Shown: positions 31,480 through 42,354, numbered from the stretch's first letter. The stretch is DNA of 64,000 nt from Piezodorus guildinii (GCA_023052935.1 CM041298.1:4258063-4322062), one strand, 5' to 3'. The notes: generated from the letters alone by a model not told the origin. Program-made: numbers and translations.

Positions 31480-32175
31480 TTTAAGTTTTTATATTTTTAT
31501 TGAAATTTACAATTTAATTTTGTAATACAACAAGTAAATATGCTGGTAATGATGAAATACATGAAAAAAAACATGAAGAGAAAATGCCCATTGGCATCAC
31601 TCCACTAGGTAACTAAATTAGAACTAAAAGCGTCTGTCCAGTAAGTGTTGAAGTAAGCGAAAGCGACGGGCAGTTTCTTGTCGTTTCAGTGTTGTGTGCG
31701 GATTCCATGTTAGACGTTTGTCATGTAGAAGTCCTAGATGGCGGATCTCTTCAACTGAAACAAGCGGAATATTATTAAAGAACACTGTAGGGCAGGATGT
31801 CATCGGTTTACGACGAAGGGTAAAGGTGATTTGGTGGGATTTGTTGGAATTGATTTTGATTCTCCAATTCTGACACCATATCTCAAGCTCTCTGATGTGG
31901 GATTGAAGAGTTTGAGAGACAATAGTAGGATCGTTATTGACTGATAACACACAAGTGTCATTAGCATAGGTAGAAAGGAAGTTGTTGGTATGGGTTGGGA
32001 TTTCAGCTGTATAGACTGTGTGGAGGATGGGTCCTAGGATACTACCTTAAGGGACACCAACAGACTGAGTAAAAAGGGATGAATAGGAACTATTGCGGTT
32101 GATTTTGAAAGTTTTTTAGAGAGGTAGGACTGGATGATGAGGTAGTATATAGGAGAGAGGAATTTTCGGAGCTTA
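31480..32175 (-). pseudogene. Jockey-clade LINE, part of RT and C-terminus
   Basis: On minus from 31950: MLSVNNDPTIVSQTLQSHIR, ELEIWCQNWRIKINSNKSHQ, SVEEIRHLGLLHDKRLTWNP and LKRQETARRFRLLQHLLDRR. Upstream to 32060 the text reads YTAEIPTHTNNFLSTYANDT, where the RT box has Asn (YAND). The 3' end carries an AT-rich tail. RT core residues are partly changed, and the C-terminal ~200 codons were lost by a deletion at LLDRRF. Confidence 0.82.
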
Positions 32176-32189
32176 TTTTAAAGTTTAAA

Positions 32190-32757
32190 AAAAAAAAAAA
32201 AAATTTATATAGTTATATATATTACCATTTTAAACCCAAGGAAAACTGCACTCTATGTAATCTAAACGAAAGAGAGGACTTATTCCACATTTTCATCCGA
32301 TGCCCCATATACGCACCGTTCCGAACCCATTACATCCCTAGGGCCTTAAATATTAACAGTACAAACTTTATCGCCCTGTTTACCACCGAAGATATTGATG
32401 AATTAAAAAACATTTATTATTATACCAGGCAATGTTGCCAAATAAGATCATTTATAATAGATGAATAAACATATATGTTAACTTTATTATATTATTTATC
32501 GTGTTTCACCGTATTATGTAAAATAGTATATTTATTATATTGAAAACTATTATATTATTCATATATTGTCTTCGCATTATTTTGTTATGAGTTTTATTGT
32601 AATTCATTACTATTCAATGTACTTAGAGCTGATAACGTAGTGACTTAGTATCTTGTTAACTCCTTTATTGAAATATGTTTTGTATTGTATATTTGTTATG
32701 TAGCCAGGTCTATTTGTATCGGGGTTAGTCCGAAAGCAAATAAAGTTATTCAACTAT
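32190..32757 (+). pseudogene. LINE C-terminal zinc-knuckle fragment and 3' UTR
   Basis: Plus frame reads NCTLCNLNEREDLFHIFIRC and PIYAPFRTHYIPRALNIN, ending SFIIDE and a stop at about 32463. The C-x2-C...H...C block near the C-terminus is common in several non-LTR clades (I, R1, Vingi). The 3' UTR runs to GCAAATAAAGTTATTC, which contains an AATAAA. The clade cannot be fixed from this. Confidence 0.65.
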
Positions 32758-32835
32758 AAATTTATAATATACCGTTGGAAAGCTTAATATTTTAGAAAAA
32801 ATAATATCTTATACACAAAATAGTAAAACTTAATC
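32758..32835 (-). repeat. Rep-A fragment
   Basis: TTATAATATACCGTTGGAAA and ATAATATCTTATACACAAAA are Rep-A internal text. Confidence 0.65.
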
Positions 32836-32912
32836 TAACATGTTCGCAACCGTGTGCCTGGGGATAGAAGACAGTTATAATAGCCACAACACTACAGGTG
32901 CCCCCACATAAT
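32836..32912 (-). mobile_element. SINE-1 head fragment
   Basis: GGGATAGAAGACAGTTATAA and CACAACACTACAGGTGCCCC correspond to the SINE-1 B-to-A box interval on minus. Confidence 0.55.
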
Positions 32913-33265
32913 AACTTTTACAATATAACCATCGTTGTAACATAACTATAAAAGAGAACTCTTTGAGAACAACGGTAAGCCACCAAAAACTGTAAAGGAC
33001 CGGTTAAATATCGATATTAACAAAGACCTAGGCTGAAACAGTTAGTGTAACTGTCCCAGAATCGATTCCTAACTGCCTCACAATCGATAGCGATCGTGTG
33101 ACAGCTTCGGGTGAGGTGAAAAAGCCTGCGGTTGGTGGTCACTATCAATTACTGTCGTGGTGTAGTTCCCAGTTATCGGTTAGTTCGTTCATTCCGAACC
33201 TCAAATCTTTAACTTAACAATGCGTCTTTATAAAAGGTGTCACAAATAAATGATGTATTGTCATT
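32913..33265. other. Unassigned
   Basis: No gene or repeat recognised. Confidence 0.4.
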
Positions 33266-33815
33266 TTTTTTATTTATTTATAGTAATTTACAACTGTATT
33301 AAAGAACACAAGTAAATATGAGGAATGAAAAAAAAAAAATCATGAAAATGTCTTGAGAAAGAGCTACCCAGTGGTAGCACTTCACTAAATATTTTAAGCC
33401 ACCTTCTTCTCAGTCGCCTCGGAGGACTATCAGGAATATCTAAGGAAGATAAATTACGGACTAGTGGATTTATGTGGGCAGAAGGATTAGAATGGAAAGA
33501 GGAGTATCTATCACGGGCTATGTCTGCAACAAATGGAATGTTTAGGTCATTATGGAGAAGTTGATTTGTGACAAAATAAGGGGCATTCAGGATTTTAGAC
33601 TGTAAGGATTGGATGCGGGAGGAATTAGATGGTTTCGTAGAGCGTCAAAGCTCGATTCCATATGTCCAAATAGGTCTAATAATAGTGATGTAAATGAGTC
33701 TTTTTTTAATATACTGGAAGTTTTAAACGTTTGTTCAGTAATTGTTGTAGTAATCGATATTTCGAGCAGTTTCTTGTCGTTTCTGTCTTGTGTAAGGATG
33801 ATTGTCATTAAAAAA
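33266..33815 (-). pseudogene. Jockey-clade LINE C-terminus
   Basis: Minus fragments: IGPIWTYGIELWR-like text at 33640-33690, SSRIQSLQSKILNAP (33560-33625), FVTNQLLHNDLNIPFVADIA (33500-33560) and DIPDSPPRRLRRRW (33400-33440). 3' end at the TTATTTATAGTAATTTACAA tail. Closely related to the plus-strand copy at 45992. Confidence 0.8.
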
Positions 33816-33869
33816 AAAAGAAGTAGTTTTCTCCTTTTAAATTGCCATTTTTTTATTATTCATAAAGTA

Positions 33870-34650
33870 GAAATAGAAATATTTTTTTATTATTCTGGGA
33901 CAGGGTCCCTTAAGAACAATTGATATGTTCAATTAAGATATACGATGTGTCTGGCCAAAAGACCAAAGGATTATAATTAATTTTTATTTACAATGATAAA
34001 AAAAAAAATAGATTAAAGTATATAAAAGAGTAAATAAAAATAAAAGAGTAATATACATAACATGTTATAGATTAAAGCGTTGAATAAAACAAAACATTGA
34101 AACTGCTTCATAATAAAATATTCATTAACTGATTTTAATATAAACAATAAATAAAAATTTTCTTTATGAATTGGAATTTGATTTGAAATATCAGGCTTGT
34201 AGTTCAGCGTCTGTTTGGGATGACAGTAGGTACTGGAACAGCTGAGACTTGAATGATGGTAGGGATGAAGCATGGCGGATATGAGTAGGTAAGGAATTCC
34301 AGAGAGTAGTAGAGCGGACAAGAAAGGAATGATCAAAAGTTTTTGTTCTATGGATAGGAATATAAAGGTCAGAATGGCGTGATCTTGTTTCGAGGGAGTG
34401 GATTGACGATTTAAATTGCAGAAGACTGTGGATATAGGGAGGTAGCTGGAAGTGGATGGTTTTTGTAAAGGTATGATCCTAGGAAATATTGTCTGCGGAT
34501 AGAGGGAAAAGGAGCCACTTTAACTCACTGTATAAATGGGTCGCATGAGACCGCTTCGGTGTGCCGAGGACAAATCTTAAAAATATGTTCATGATTCGCT
34601 TAAGCCTGTCCTCGAGCGCAATCGAGTTAATTAAAAGTTCGCAGTATGTA
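33870..34650 (-). pseudogene. CR1-group LINE C-terminus and 3' UTR (second copy)
   Basis: Minus frames: SIALEDRLKRIMNIFLRFVL, GTPKRSHATHLYSELKWLLF, then PPYIHSLLQFKSSIHSLE, HSDLYIPIHRTKTFDHSFLV and RSTTLWNSLPTHIRHASSLP, ending FQYLLSSQTDAELQA. This is the same family as 41938-42354. Its 3' UTR has TCTGGCCAAAAGACCAAAGG and TTCTTAAGGGACCCTGTCCC in reverse, also shared. Frame breaks at the SADNIS end. Confidence 0.85.
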
Positions 34651-34657
34651 AAATATA

Positions 34658-34700
34658 ACACTAGTGGACCGGCCCTAGCTTCGCACGGTCGCAATTTAAA
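34658..34700 (-). mobile_element. Helitron-like 3' terminus
   Basis: CACTAGTGGACCGGCCCTAG and CTTCGCACGG resemble the reverse complement of a GC hairpin followed by CTAGTG. Body not identified. Confidence 0.3.
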
Positions 34701-34849
34701 TTAGGTGTCGTTTATCTTTAAAAAATCGCTCACGTGACCCACGTTGTCGATTTCAAACACGAGGGTGGATGGGAGGGAATCACCCAGCTTCTCTACTTTA
34801 CAGAGATAGTCCCTGACAAAGACCTGCTAACTGGGAATTACAAGTCGAC

Positions 34850-35036
34850 AAATACTTTTGGTCTATTAGTTTCACTAAAGAACCTTTATAACCAAAAAAA
34901 AGAACAAAAAAAAAATCATCTTAATCATTTGAGGGCTTACATTCCAAGATACTTGTAACCCGAATTAAATATCCAACAAAACGAAAAAAGAATCATTGAA
35001 ATCGGTTTAGAAATCGCAGAGATATACCGTTTTGAA
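34850..35036 (+). repeat. Rep-F, left part
   Basis: TTTCACTAAAGAACCTTTAT, AACGAAAAAAGAATCATTGA and TTAGAAATCGCAGAGATATA match the copy around 16048-16239 and 59990-60050. A SINE-3 interrupts it. Confidence 0.55.
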
Positions 35037-35325
35037 GGTTAACCCATGGCTGAGTGGCAAGCGCGCTAGTCTCTCTTGCTAAAAGTTGTAAGTTCGAATC
35101 CCAGTTCCGGCGGGACTTTTTCAAGCATATAATTAAATGGGAAATCGCTCACAGCCTTTCTTCCAGGTATGTGAAACCTTTGCCAAATGGGGGCCACTCA
35201 CAAAATTAGGCGTAGGGAGTGATGACCCTACACAACAAAATCACGAAACGTGAGTGTAATCTCCCAGATTACATCGCGAGGCACAGGGTCTACACGGCCT
35301 GTCGCGCCACTGGAAAAAAATAATA
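35037..35325 (+). mobile_element. SINE-3 (tRNA-related), near complete
   Basis: Begins with GGTTAACCCATGGCTGAGTG (A-box-like GGCTGAGTGGCAAGCGCG), has AAGTTCGAATCCCAGTTCC (B box), and the body shared with 15598 (GGGACTTTTTCAAGCATATA, CAAAATTAGGCGTAGGGAGT, GTCTACACGGCCTGTCGCGC). The tRNA-like head suits a Ser- or Leu-type ancestor, but I cannot settle it. Confidence 0.85.
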
Positions 35326-35500
35326 GCGTTTTTACGTTAGCAAAGGTGATATACCATTTTAGGTTAGTTTCCTTTAAATTATATGTTTCTTTTTATAATA
35401 GTTAATTGTCTATAAACAGCTATAACAACAGTTATACTCTAATGTAGTTATTTGGAAATAATGAACCATTGTGTAATAATTTGCAGCGTTTTTTTTACTA
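35326..35500 (+). repeat. Rep-F, right part
   Basis: TAGTTATTTGGAAATAATGA and GTAATAATTTGCAGCGTTTT match 17205-17252. Confidence 0.55.
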
Positions 35501-36335
35501 CCTTCTAATCTTATTGAACGTCACCCGATTCATGATAAAAAAAAGAGAAATAAAAAAACAAAAGAAATACATTTCTTAAATGCCTTTTCAAGGGTCGTTG
35601 AATTTTAAAACATGGGCCCTATTGTAAATTATGTTTACTATCTGACACAAATGCTAGTTCCGTTGCTGAGTATGTGTACATACAATCCTATATTGACGAG
35701 GGAATATTTACACAGACAGACACCCCGTCGTGTACACGAGAGAACTCACAGTTATCCTTTGTAGTGCCCTGCCAAGGTCCTAGATCCCCTGCCTTGACAA
35801 TCCCAACGGTACGTCCGTATCCTGGGCAGCACGTCAGTTACAGCTGTCATAGCTCGAGTCGAGAATACAGCTTTCTTTGTATGAAATGTCTTATTTTGTC
35901 ATTCTTAGTAAAAATTTAAGCGGAATCCCAGATTCGAAAATACTCTGGACAAGATGAAGATAATTTTGTTAACCCGTACCACTGCACAGCCTATCAAGGG
36001 CCTTGGACTGAATATATGAACATCAGTCTTTTACTGGGTCATTATATCTGACATCCCGCTCAGACACTGGGATTTTTTTTTTATTTCGTAGGAGCAAACC
36101 ACTTGGCTCATTTTCGCATTAAATCACTGTGAAAAAAAATTATAGTCTATTGTACAAGTCTATCGAAGGAAGTCAAAATGTTTTGCAGTTGTCTGTATGT
36201 TGTCTTGTAGAACGGTGCCATGAGATGTCCGTGCGTTAGTCAGGTGTGTTTAATGCGCAGGCGCACCAGGATTTTCTTTAATTTTTGTAATATCGTAGTA
36301 GCTCTGATCGCTCTATAAAATATGATATTTTCATG
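35501..36335. other. Unassigned
   Basis: No gene or repeat recognised. Positions 35740-35870 are GC-richer, with an 81-codon open frame of unknown origin. Confidence 0.4.
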
Positions 36336-36358
36336 TCACTTTCACTTATCTATATTTT
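36336..36358 (-). repeat. Rep-A 3'-terminal sliver
   Basis: ATGTCACTTTCACTTATCTA is the outermost Rep-A 3' arm on minus. The rest of this copy appears to be at 39396-39972, across the R1 LINE and a mariner fragment. Confidence 0.5.
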
Positions 36359-36487
36359 TTATTTATTTATTTAAACCCTTCCCTGCCTTGAAGGCAATAC
36401 GGGTGCTTGCAGCTGTAGGAAGTACCAAGCTACAACCCACAGCTGCTTTATGTCTTCAAAGTTAGTTCAAATGTTCGGCAGCCTTCT

Positions 36488-36961
36488 TCATGCTTCTCCC
36501 CTAACCAGCGTGAAGTGACTTGGACTAACACATTCTTTCCACCCGTACACGAATGCTTTGTAATACGGGTAGTTTTCTTTGGTTACTAGGTGAGGAATGT
36601 CACTCTCCGTAAGGATGTAGAGGCCTGTGCTCTTCAAAAGATTTGTTCTTAGTGTCTCATAAGCGGTACAGGCAAGGAGAATATGCTCGGCGGTCTCCGG
36701 AACACCACAACTGGGACATAGGGGACTTATGTTTTTCCCATGCTTAGCAAGTTTTGCTCGGAAGCCCCCATGTCCCGTGAGGAACTGTGAAACCCAGTAG
36801 TCCGGGAGGATCCATGTTTTTTCCAGTCTTGACCCGACGGTGGGGAAATACTTCCTTAGATCAGCACCTTTTGGCGTCGTCACCCACCGACGGTTCCATT
36901 CCTCTACCGTGATCTCCCGGAGAATCATCTTCCATTTGCTGGGTTCTAAGTTGATCCTCAC
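36488..36961 (-). pseudogene. R1-clade LINE ORF2, C-terminal segment
   Basis: In a frame shifted by one base from the preceding 583-codon ORF: RINLEPSKWKMILREITVEE, the Trp-rich WNRRWVTTPKG, FLTGHGGFRAKLAKHGKN and the zinc knuckle CPSCGVPETAEHILLACTAY. The Cys-x2-Cys...His...Cys block and the TGHG motif are standard for the C-terminus of R1-clade ORF2. The frame begins at a GTG and has no start of its own; it is the continuation of the upstream ORF after a single-base frameshift near 36960. Confidence 0.86.
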
Positions 36962-38709
36962 TTAAGGTTTTCTGGTAGATCCGCCATACCTTCTCTCTTG
37001 ATTTTATGTACGTAATAGTCTTCTCTTAGAAGAAGGTCTATAGGTATCTCTCCTGCTAACATCTGCACCGCCTCATGAGACACTGTTACAAACGCTCTGG
37101 TGACCCGGAGTAGAGCTATTCGCTGGATCGTGGCCAACTTACTTTTTTGTCGGTGCGAGAGATTCTGACTCCAGGCTGAGGACGCATACCTCAGGATACC
37201 CAAAAACACTCCTTTGTAAATAGCCAATGTCGCTGGGTACCTGAGGCCCCAAAAAGCGCCCCCTATACGGCTGAGGCCATTAAGAGTCAAGCCCACCCTA
37301 CTTCTTAAGTGGTCCAAGTCAGGCGTGACGTTGAACTTTGAAGTAATCCTAATGCCAAGGTAGGTAACAACCTCACTTGGACGAATATTGGCTCCTTGAA
37401 TATTTAAAGTTATAGGATGGGCCCTGTCAGTCGCACCTCGCAAGAGAATAGTTTGAGTCTTGGATGTGGCCATCTTCAGCTTTTTCCTCTCGCACCATCT
37501 GCTTACTAGGTTGGCACACCGTTCACCTGACTCTTTCAGACCAGCTCTACTATTCGAGGCCACCAATACGGCCAGATCGTCTACATATGCCGTTGCCGGG
37601 AACCGATTTTCTTCCAGTACTCCCAGCAACTCGTCAAACACTAATTTCCACAATGCAGGAGCAAGAACAGAGCCTTGTGGGCAACCTCTTTCCACAGTAT
37701 CTTCTACTTCATAGAAGTTGCCTCTTATCCTTAAAGCCCTGTCCTGCAGGTAGCTCCTCATGAGATCGTACAAGTTGCTGGGAGCTTCATATTTGTGCAA
37801 CTGCTGGAGTACGCTTGGCCACCAAACGCTGTCGAAGGCGGAAGATATGTCGAACAAAATAAGCAAAACATATTTCTCTGCCCTTCCTTCGACGTCCCGG
37901 CGTATGTTCAGCAGAGCATCTACGGTTCCCCTTCCTTTGGTTGATCCATACTGCCGTGGATGGGCAGCTCGCAAAAAGACCGGTCGTAAGCTTGAGGCCA
38001 TTAGAGTTTCTAGAATTTTGCTCAATACCGGTAGGAGGCATATCGGCCTGTAAGATTTTGATTTTTGCCTGTCTTTGTTCTCTCCTTTGTACAGGAGCCT
38101 TATGTCAGCAATCTTCCAGTTTTTTGGAAAGTATCCCCTATCTAAGCAATCATTGAATAATGATAGCAATCTATCTTCGATATAGGGGATACTGTTCTTT
38201 ATAATTGCCGAGTCAATGAAGTCTAAACCTGGAGCACGACCAGTCTTTTGCCCATCCACAGCAACACGGAGGTCCCATATGTCCCATGGTGGGCATAAGT
38301 CCGTACCAGTTGGGCATACCGTAGTGCGTCTAATAAAACAATCCTCCTCACCATCCTGAGAAGGATCATCTCTGGGGTAGGTCTCCGAAATAAATATCTT
38401 CGCCGCCTCTTCAAGGGTGGTTGCTTGGGCAGTATCGTCTTTCAACGCTGCGATTACTTGCAGTGGAGTCAGCTTACCCAAGGCCACTCTGTATGGGATA
38501 CCCCAAGGATTCTTGGAGGACTCCTTGACGATGAAATCGTCCCAGGATTTTCGCTTTCTTAAACGCACTGCGTTTCGGTAAGCCCTGGCTTGTGACTTAT
38601 ACTCGTCTCGAAGTGTAGCGCGCGTCACGTCACATCTACACCTCTGGTACGATCGCCGGGCCTTGTAGAGCTCTCTCTTCATATAATTGTTAAGGCCGGC
38701 GTCCACCAT
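36958..38709 (-). pseudogene. R1-clade LINE ORF2, reverse transcriptase (583 codons open)
   Basis: RT domain complete and in order: linker YKSQARAYRNAVRLRKRKSW; KTGRAPGLDFIDSAII; ADIRLLYKGENKDRQKSKSY with RPICLLPVLSKILE; RQYGSTKGRGTVDAL; ILFDISSAFDSVWWPSVLQ (first catalytic Asp); RGCPQGSVLAPALWKLVFDE; ATAYVDDLAVLVASN (residues 375-378 YVDD in place of YADD); KTQTILLRG; VVTYLGIRIT; and the thumb and R1-type tail TRAFVTVSHEAVQMLAGEIP with IDLLLREDYY. All three active-site Asp are kept. The frame is open for 583 codons with no stop. Intact R1 ORF2 is near 1,000 residues, so this is the middle. The YVDD form is a conservative Ala-to-Val change in the active-site turn. Confidence 0.9.
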
Positions 38710-39277
38710 GGGACAGGTCGAGCTCTCACCTTCCGGTGCTGGAGGGTCTCCTCAGCGGCATCACGGATGACCTCAATGATCCTGGATACCCTGTAATCCA
38801 AGTCATCGGTAAGATCAGTCTCGACCGCATCCCATTCTTCATCCACTATTTTTCCCTCCAGCGTAGACCGAAAGGCATTCCAATTTCCTCTTCGGGTCAT
38901 GAAACCCTTATCGATACCGTGGGAACTTTCCGTATTTTCCAAAAGTTTAAAGACTATCGCTTGGTGGTCGGAACTCGTCTCAGATCGGAGGGTCCAATCG
39001 ACAATGCGGTTCGCCAGCACAGGTGTTGCCATTGTCACGTCAATCCAACTCTGCCCCCTTGCACTACTGAAGGTAGGATTTGCAGAGGGATTGTTCATAA
39101 CGACCAACTGGCACCGCGAAATAAACTCTCCGAGTTCAACGCCTCTTCGATTTGTTCGATTGGATCCCCAGACCGTGTTCCAGGAGTTGGTATCTGAGCA
39201 GATGATCAAGTTCCTTGTACTATTGGCGATCATCTCCATGGCGGATATGTCATCTCTGATATCACCTCCATCAGGTA
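38679..39277 (-). pseudogene. R1-clade LINE ORF2, partial endonuclease
   Basis: LPDGGDIRDDISAMEMIAN, then SDTNSWNTVWGSNRTNRRGV (Asp-x-Asn substrate pocket), VVMNNPSANPTFSSARGQSW, IDVTMATPVL and SSDHQAIVFKL (catalytic Asp-His). The C-terminal half of the endonuclease fold is present and the N-terminal half, with the first metal-binding residues, is cut off. The frame overlaps the RT frame by 30 bp, so a one-base shift separates them. The annotated Met upstream lies within the mariner fragment and is not a true start. Confidence 0.87.
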
Positions 39278-39395
39278 GGCAAAAGTGCATTGATTCAGAT
39301 GGAAATTATTTTGATTAAATATATATGGTTAAAGTAAAGATATGGCGTATTTACAATACCTACTAAAAACCTGCATTAATTTTGCATCAACCCAA
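39278..39395 (+). mobile_element. Mariner (cecropia-like) right-end fragment
   Basis: GGCAAAAGTGCATTGATTCA through ATTTTGATTAAATATATATG to the terminal TTTTGCATCAACCCAA, followed by TA (39396-39397). Identical in kind to 10017-10131. The left ~790 bp are gone and replaced by the R1 LINE. Confidence 0.9.
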
Positions 39396-39972
39396 TATAC
39401 ACCCGAGATGTTACATCAACTTTTTCATCAAAAATCAGCTACCAGAAGAGCCACTTTATATCATGCATTTTGCACCTTTTTACGATTTTCTCAAAAACAG
39501 CTCTAAATATTTTGAATCAACTCGGTAAATTAATTCAAAATTGTACAGACTTTAATATGATGTAGGTTTAATTCTGATTGAAATAGTCTGAGAGGTTTCA
39601 AATGCCGATAGTTTAAATATTATTTCTTTAAAGTCAACTCAATTTTGTAAATTCGAAAAAATAAAACATACTATCTTAGTAACATAGACAAAAACGGTTA
39701 AATATACAAGTTGAACGAATTTGATAATTAACCAAAGGAGAAACAAACAAAACTATTTTTTAATTGTAATTTTGGGGATTTTGATATTAGGAACAGTAAC
39801 ATGGACGTAAAATATACCTTTGGAAAGAGAAAGATTTTAGAAATAATATTATCTTATACACAAAGTTTTAAAAAGTAATATATACCGGTGAATAGTGCAT
39901 AAACGTATTGCTGATTATTATACGTAGAAGGATTATTATATGAAACTGAATAGACTGGAAGGAAATTGTGAG
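39396..39972 (-). repeat. Rep-A remainder
   Basis: Starts TATACACCCGAGATGTTACA, a Rep-A internal block, exactly at the mariner target TA, and continues through CAGAAGAGCCACTTTATATC and ACGATTTTCTCAAAAACAGC. The 5' end of Rep-A is missing at right. Confidence 0.8.
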
Positions 39973-39986
39973 TGTATACATATCTA

Positions 39987-40292
39987 ATAAAAAAAAAAAA
40001 AAAAAACTGTTCCACTACAATCCGTGAAGAGTTTTGGGCTCAGTACAGATTCGTACTGTTTCTAGGCCAACGGCCGTGCAATGAGGTGATTTGGCCGAGA
40101 TCACGCTCAGCCACCAGGTTTTTTCCTACGGGTACCCGCTTGGTTGAGGCTGTGTGTGCCCCAGGAGGGTCTCCTACCCCAGGATCGCCCCGGCTGAAAT
40201 AACAGAAATAATATTCCGCCACAGCCGGGGTTTGAACCCAGGACCCGGAGCACAGTAGACTAGCGCTCTACCCACTAGACCACGCCGCTCCC
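39987..40292 (-). mobile_element. SINE-2 (tRNA-related) with target duplication
   Basis: Minus-strand head GGGAGCGGCGTGGTCTAGTG contains the A-box; GTCCTGGGTTCAAACCCCGG the B box. Poly-A tail at the left (plus: AATAAAAAAAA). Flanking TGTATACATATCTA (39973-39986) and TGTATATATATCTA (40293-40306) differ at one base. A second copy is at 58605. Confidence 0.9.
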
Positions 40293-40337
40293 TGTATATA
40301 TATCTATACAATTTTATTACTTCAAGTATACGATTCA

Positions 40338-41723
40338 ATGGTTGATATTCTCACCTCCAATCTCCTCAGTATCCTCGACAAACATGCCCCACTCAAAACC
40401 TGTACCTTCCGCCACCGTCCTGCTCCTTGGATGAGTCCAGAAATAAAAGACTTACAAAAGAGACGTGAGGCAGCCCGTAGACGCTTTAGGCGTACTAGAC
40501 TGACAGACGACTATCAAGCGTTCAGGGCACTCCGCAATCTGACTCAGGCAACTATCAGACAAGCAAAATCTAACTACTTTTATACAACCCTCTCCTTTGC
40601 ACCGGATTCCAAATCAAAATGGACACTCCTTCGCCAACTGTCTTTCGGCAAATCCTCTTCCTCGCCAGTTTTTCAAGTCTCACCCGATGAATTAAATTCT
40701 TACTTTTCTTCTTACTCCTCTGATAATTCTTCACCACCTTCTTCCGAATTTTCCTCAATTCCATCATTTAATCCCGATAATTTTTATTTTTCTGATATTT
40801 CACCAACCGATCTTATTTCCTCAATTATGAAATCTCATACCAACTCCACAGGAATAGATGGAATACCTGTTAAATTAATAAAATTATGCCTTCCCGACAT
40901 CCTACCAGTTCTTCTCTTTATTTATAATTTTTCACTCCAAAATTCCACATTTCCTACCAATTGGAAAAAAGCAATAGTCCACCCTATCAATAAAATCCCT
41001 AAACCCACATCCCCTAGAGACTATCGCCCAATTTCCATCCTTTCTAACCTTTCCAAACCATTGGAAAAAATAGTTCAGTCCCAATTGTCTAACTTCCTCG
41101 AAACATCCAAACTTCTCGATCCTCTCCAATCTGGTTTTCGACCTGGCTTTTCTACACAATCCGCTCTCCTCAAAATCACCAGCGACATACATACCGCCAT
41201 GGACGAAAAGAAACTGACAGCACTAATACTTCTAGACTTTTCTAAAGCTTTCGACTCCCTTGATCACCCTATCCTTTTTTCCAAACTACAGTCTTTATCT
41301 TTTTCCAACAGCACTATTCGCTGGTTTCGATCATTTCTCTCAAATAGGACTCAAGCTGTCACTATTCCTAACAATCCTCTGTCTTCCTTTCTTGCCCTTT
41401 CGGCAGGTGTGGCCCAGGGCTCAATCACATCTCCTCTCCTTTTTAATATCTATATCAATGATCTTCCCAATTCCATCCATCACTGCTCCCACCATCTATA
41501 CGCTGATGACTTTCAGATCTACCTATCCCTCTCTCCTTCCGAGTCAGTAGTAGCATTTGCCAAAATTCAGGAAGACTTGGATAGAATCTGTGCCTGGGCA
41601 ACCCTCAATAAACTAAGGTTGAATGCTATGAAAACTCAAGCCATTGTTACAGGTTCCAGTTCCCTCCTTAGATCCAACAATAAATTTCCGAATCTAATCC
41701 TAAATCATTATCCAATCACCTGA
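40338..41723 (+). pseudogene. CR1-group LINE reverse transcriptase (461 codons open)
   Basis: The open frame begins in the linker after the endonuclease: DILTSNLLSILDKHAPLKTC, RHRPAPWMSPEIKDLQKRRE and the basic, helical AARRRFRRTRLTDDYQAFR. RT motifs follow in order: NSTGIDGIPVKLIKLC, SPRDYRPISILSNLSKPLEK, QSGFRPGFSTQSALLKITSD, LILLDFSKAFDSLDHPILFS (first catalytic Asp), AGVAQGSITSPLLFNIYIND and LYADDFQIYLS (YADD at residues 388-391), then LNKLRLNAMKTQAIVTGSS. A stop ends the frame at NHYPIT. All three catalytic aspartates are intact. The chosen Met is simply the first in frame; the true start of ORF2 is lost. The domain copies LINE RNA in intact elements. Confidence 0.88.
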
Positions 41724-41724
41724 C

Positions 41725-42354
41725 AGCTCCTCAATCAAAAACCTGGGTATTACATTGACCAAACCCTTTCGTGGAAACCCCATATTGCCCAAATTTCACG
41801 CAGAACAATAAGTACCCTCAAATACTTTCATCGTTCCCGTTATCTTCTTCCACTATCCATCCGTAACCTCCTTCATTTCCTCACTTGTTTTCCCCCACTT
41901 TGACAATTGCTGCTTAGTATATGGTGGCCTTCCGACAGTGCTTGAGCACAGGCTAAAGCGAATTATGAACATATTTTTAAGATTTGTCCTCAACACTCCG
42001 AAGAGGTTTCATGTGACCCATTTATACGGCGAGTTAAAGTGGCTCCTCCCTCCAATTCGTAGACAATATTTCCTCGGATCATTCCTTTACCAAACCATCA
42101 ACACCCAGCTCCCTCCTTATATCCACAGTCTTCTACAATTTAAATCATCAATCCACTCCCTCGAAACAAGGTCCCGCCATTCTGACCTTTACATTCCTAC
42201 CCATAGAACAACAACTTTTGATGATTCCTTTCTTGTCCGCTCTGCAAATCTCTGGAATTCCCTACCTACTCATATCCGCCATGCTTCATCTCTTTCATCA
42301 TTCAAGTCCCAACTGTTCCAATACCTCCTGTATTCCCAAACAGACGCTCAATAG
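41725..42354 (+). pseudogene. CR1-group LINE C-terminal region, frame-broken
   Basis: After the stop at 41721 the next pieces read NLGITLDQTLSWKPHIAQIS and RRTISTLKYFHRSRYLLP, then, from 41938 in one frame, LEHRLKRIMNIFLRFVLNTP, KRFHVTHLYGELKWLLPPIR, LQFKSSIHSLETRSRHSD and LWNSLPTHIRHASSLSSFKS to a stop at 42352. These are the post-RT regions expected downstream of the 461-codon ORF. There are at least two frameshifts, around 41895-41940. Confidence 0.84.

Larger units (their letters stand above)
36359..39277 (-). mobile_element. R1-clade LINE, 5'-truncated, ~2.9 kb
   Basis: Contains part of the apurinic-type endonuclease, a complete RT and the C-terminal zinc-knuckle region in order on the minus strand, with two frameshifts and no ORF1. 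Its 3' end on the plus strand is TTTATTTATTTATTTAAACC. No clean target duplication: the left flank is Rep-A 3' end and the right flank is a mariner end. Marked GC content compared with the surroundings. Confidence 0.88.

Noticed and set aside
34013..34336. 107-codon minus ORF
   Set aside because: Alternate frame of the CR1-group 3' region; the SLPSFKSQLFQYLL frame is the real one.
37460..38053. Several plus-strand ORFs of 70-100 codons
   Set aside because: They lie antisense to the R1 reverse transcriptase, whose minus frame carries all RT motifs; these are shadows.
38736..39318. 139- and 153-codon plus ORFs
   Set aside because: Antisense to the R1 endonuclease region; they lack any domain.
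39973..40306. CRISPR-like or satellite array
   Set aside because: No regularly spaced repeats anywhere in the window; this is a SINE with a duplicated target.
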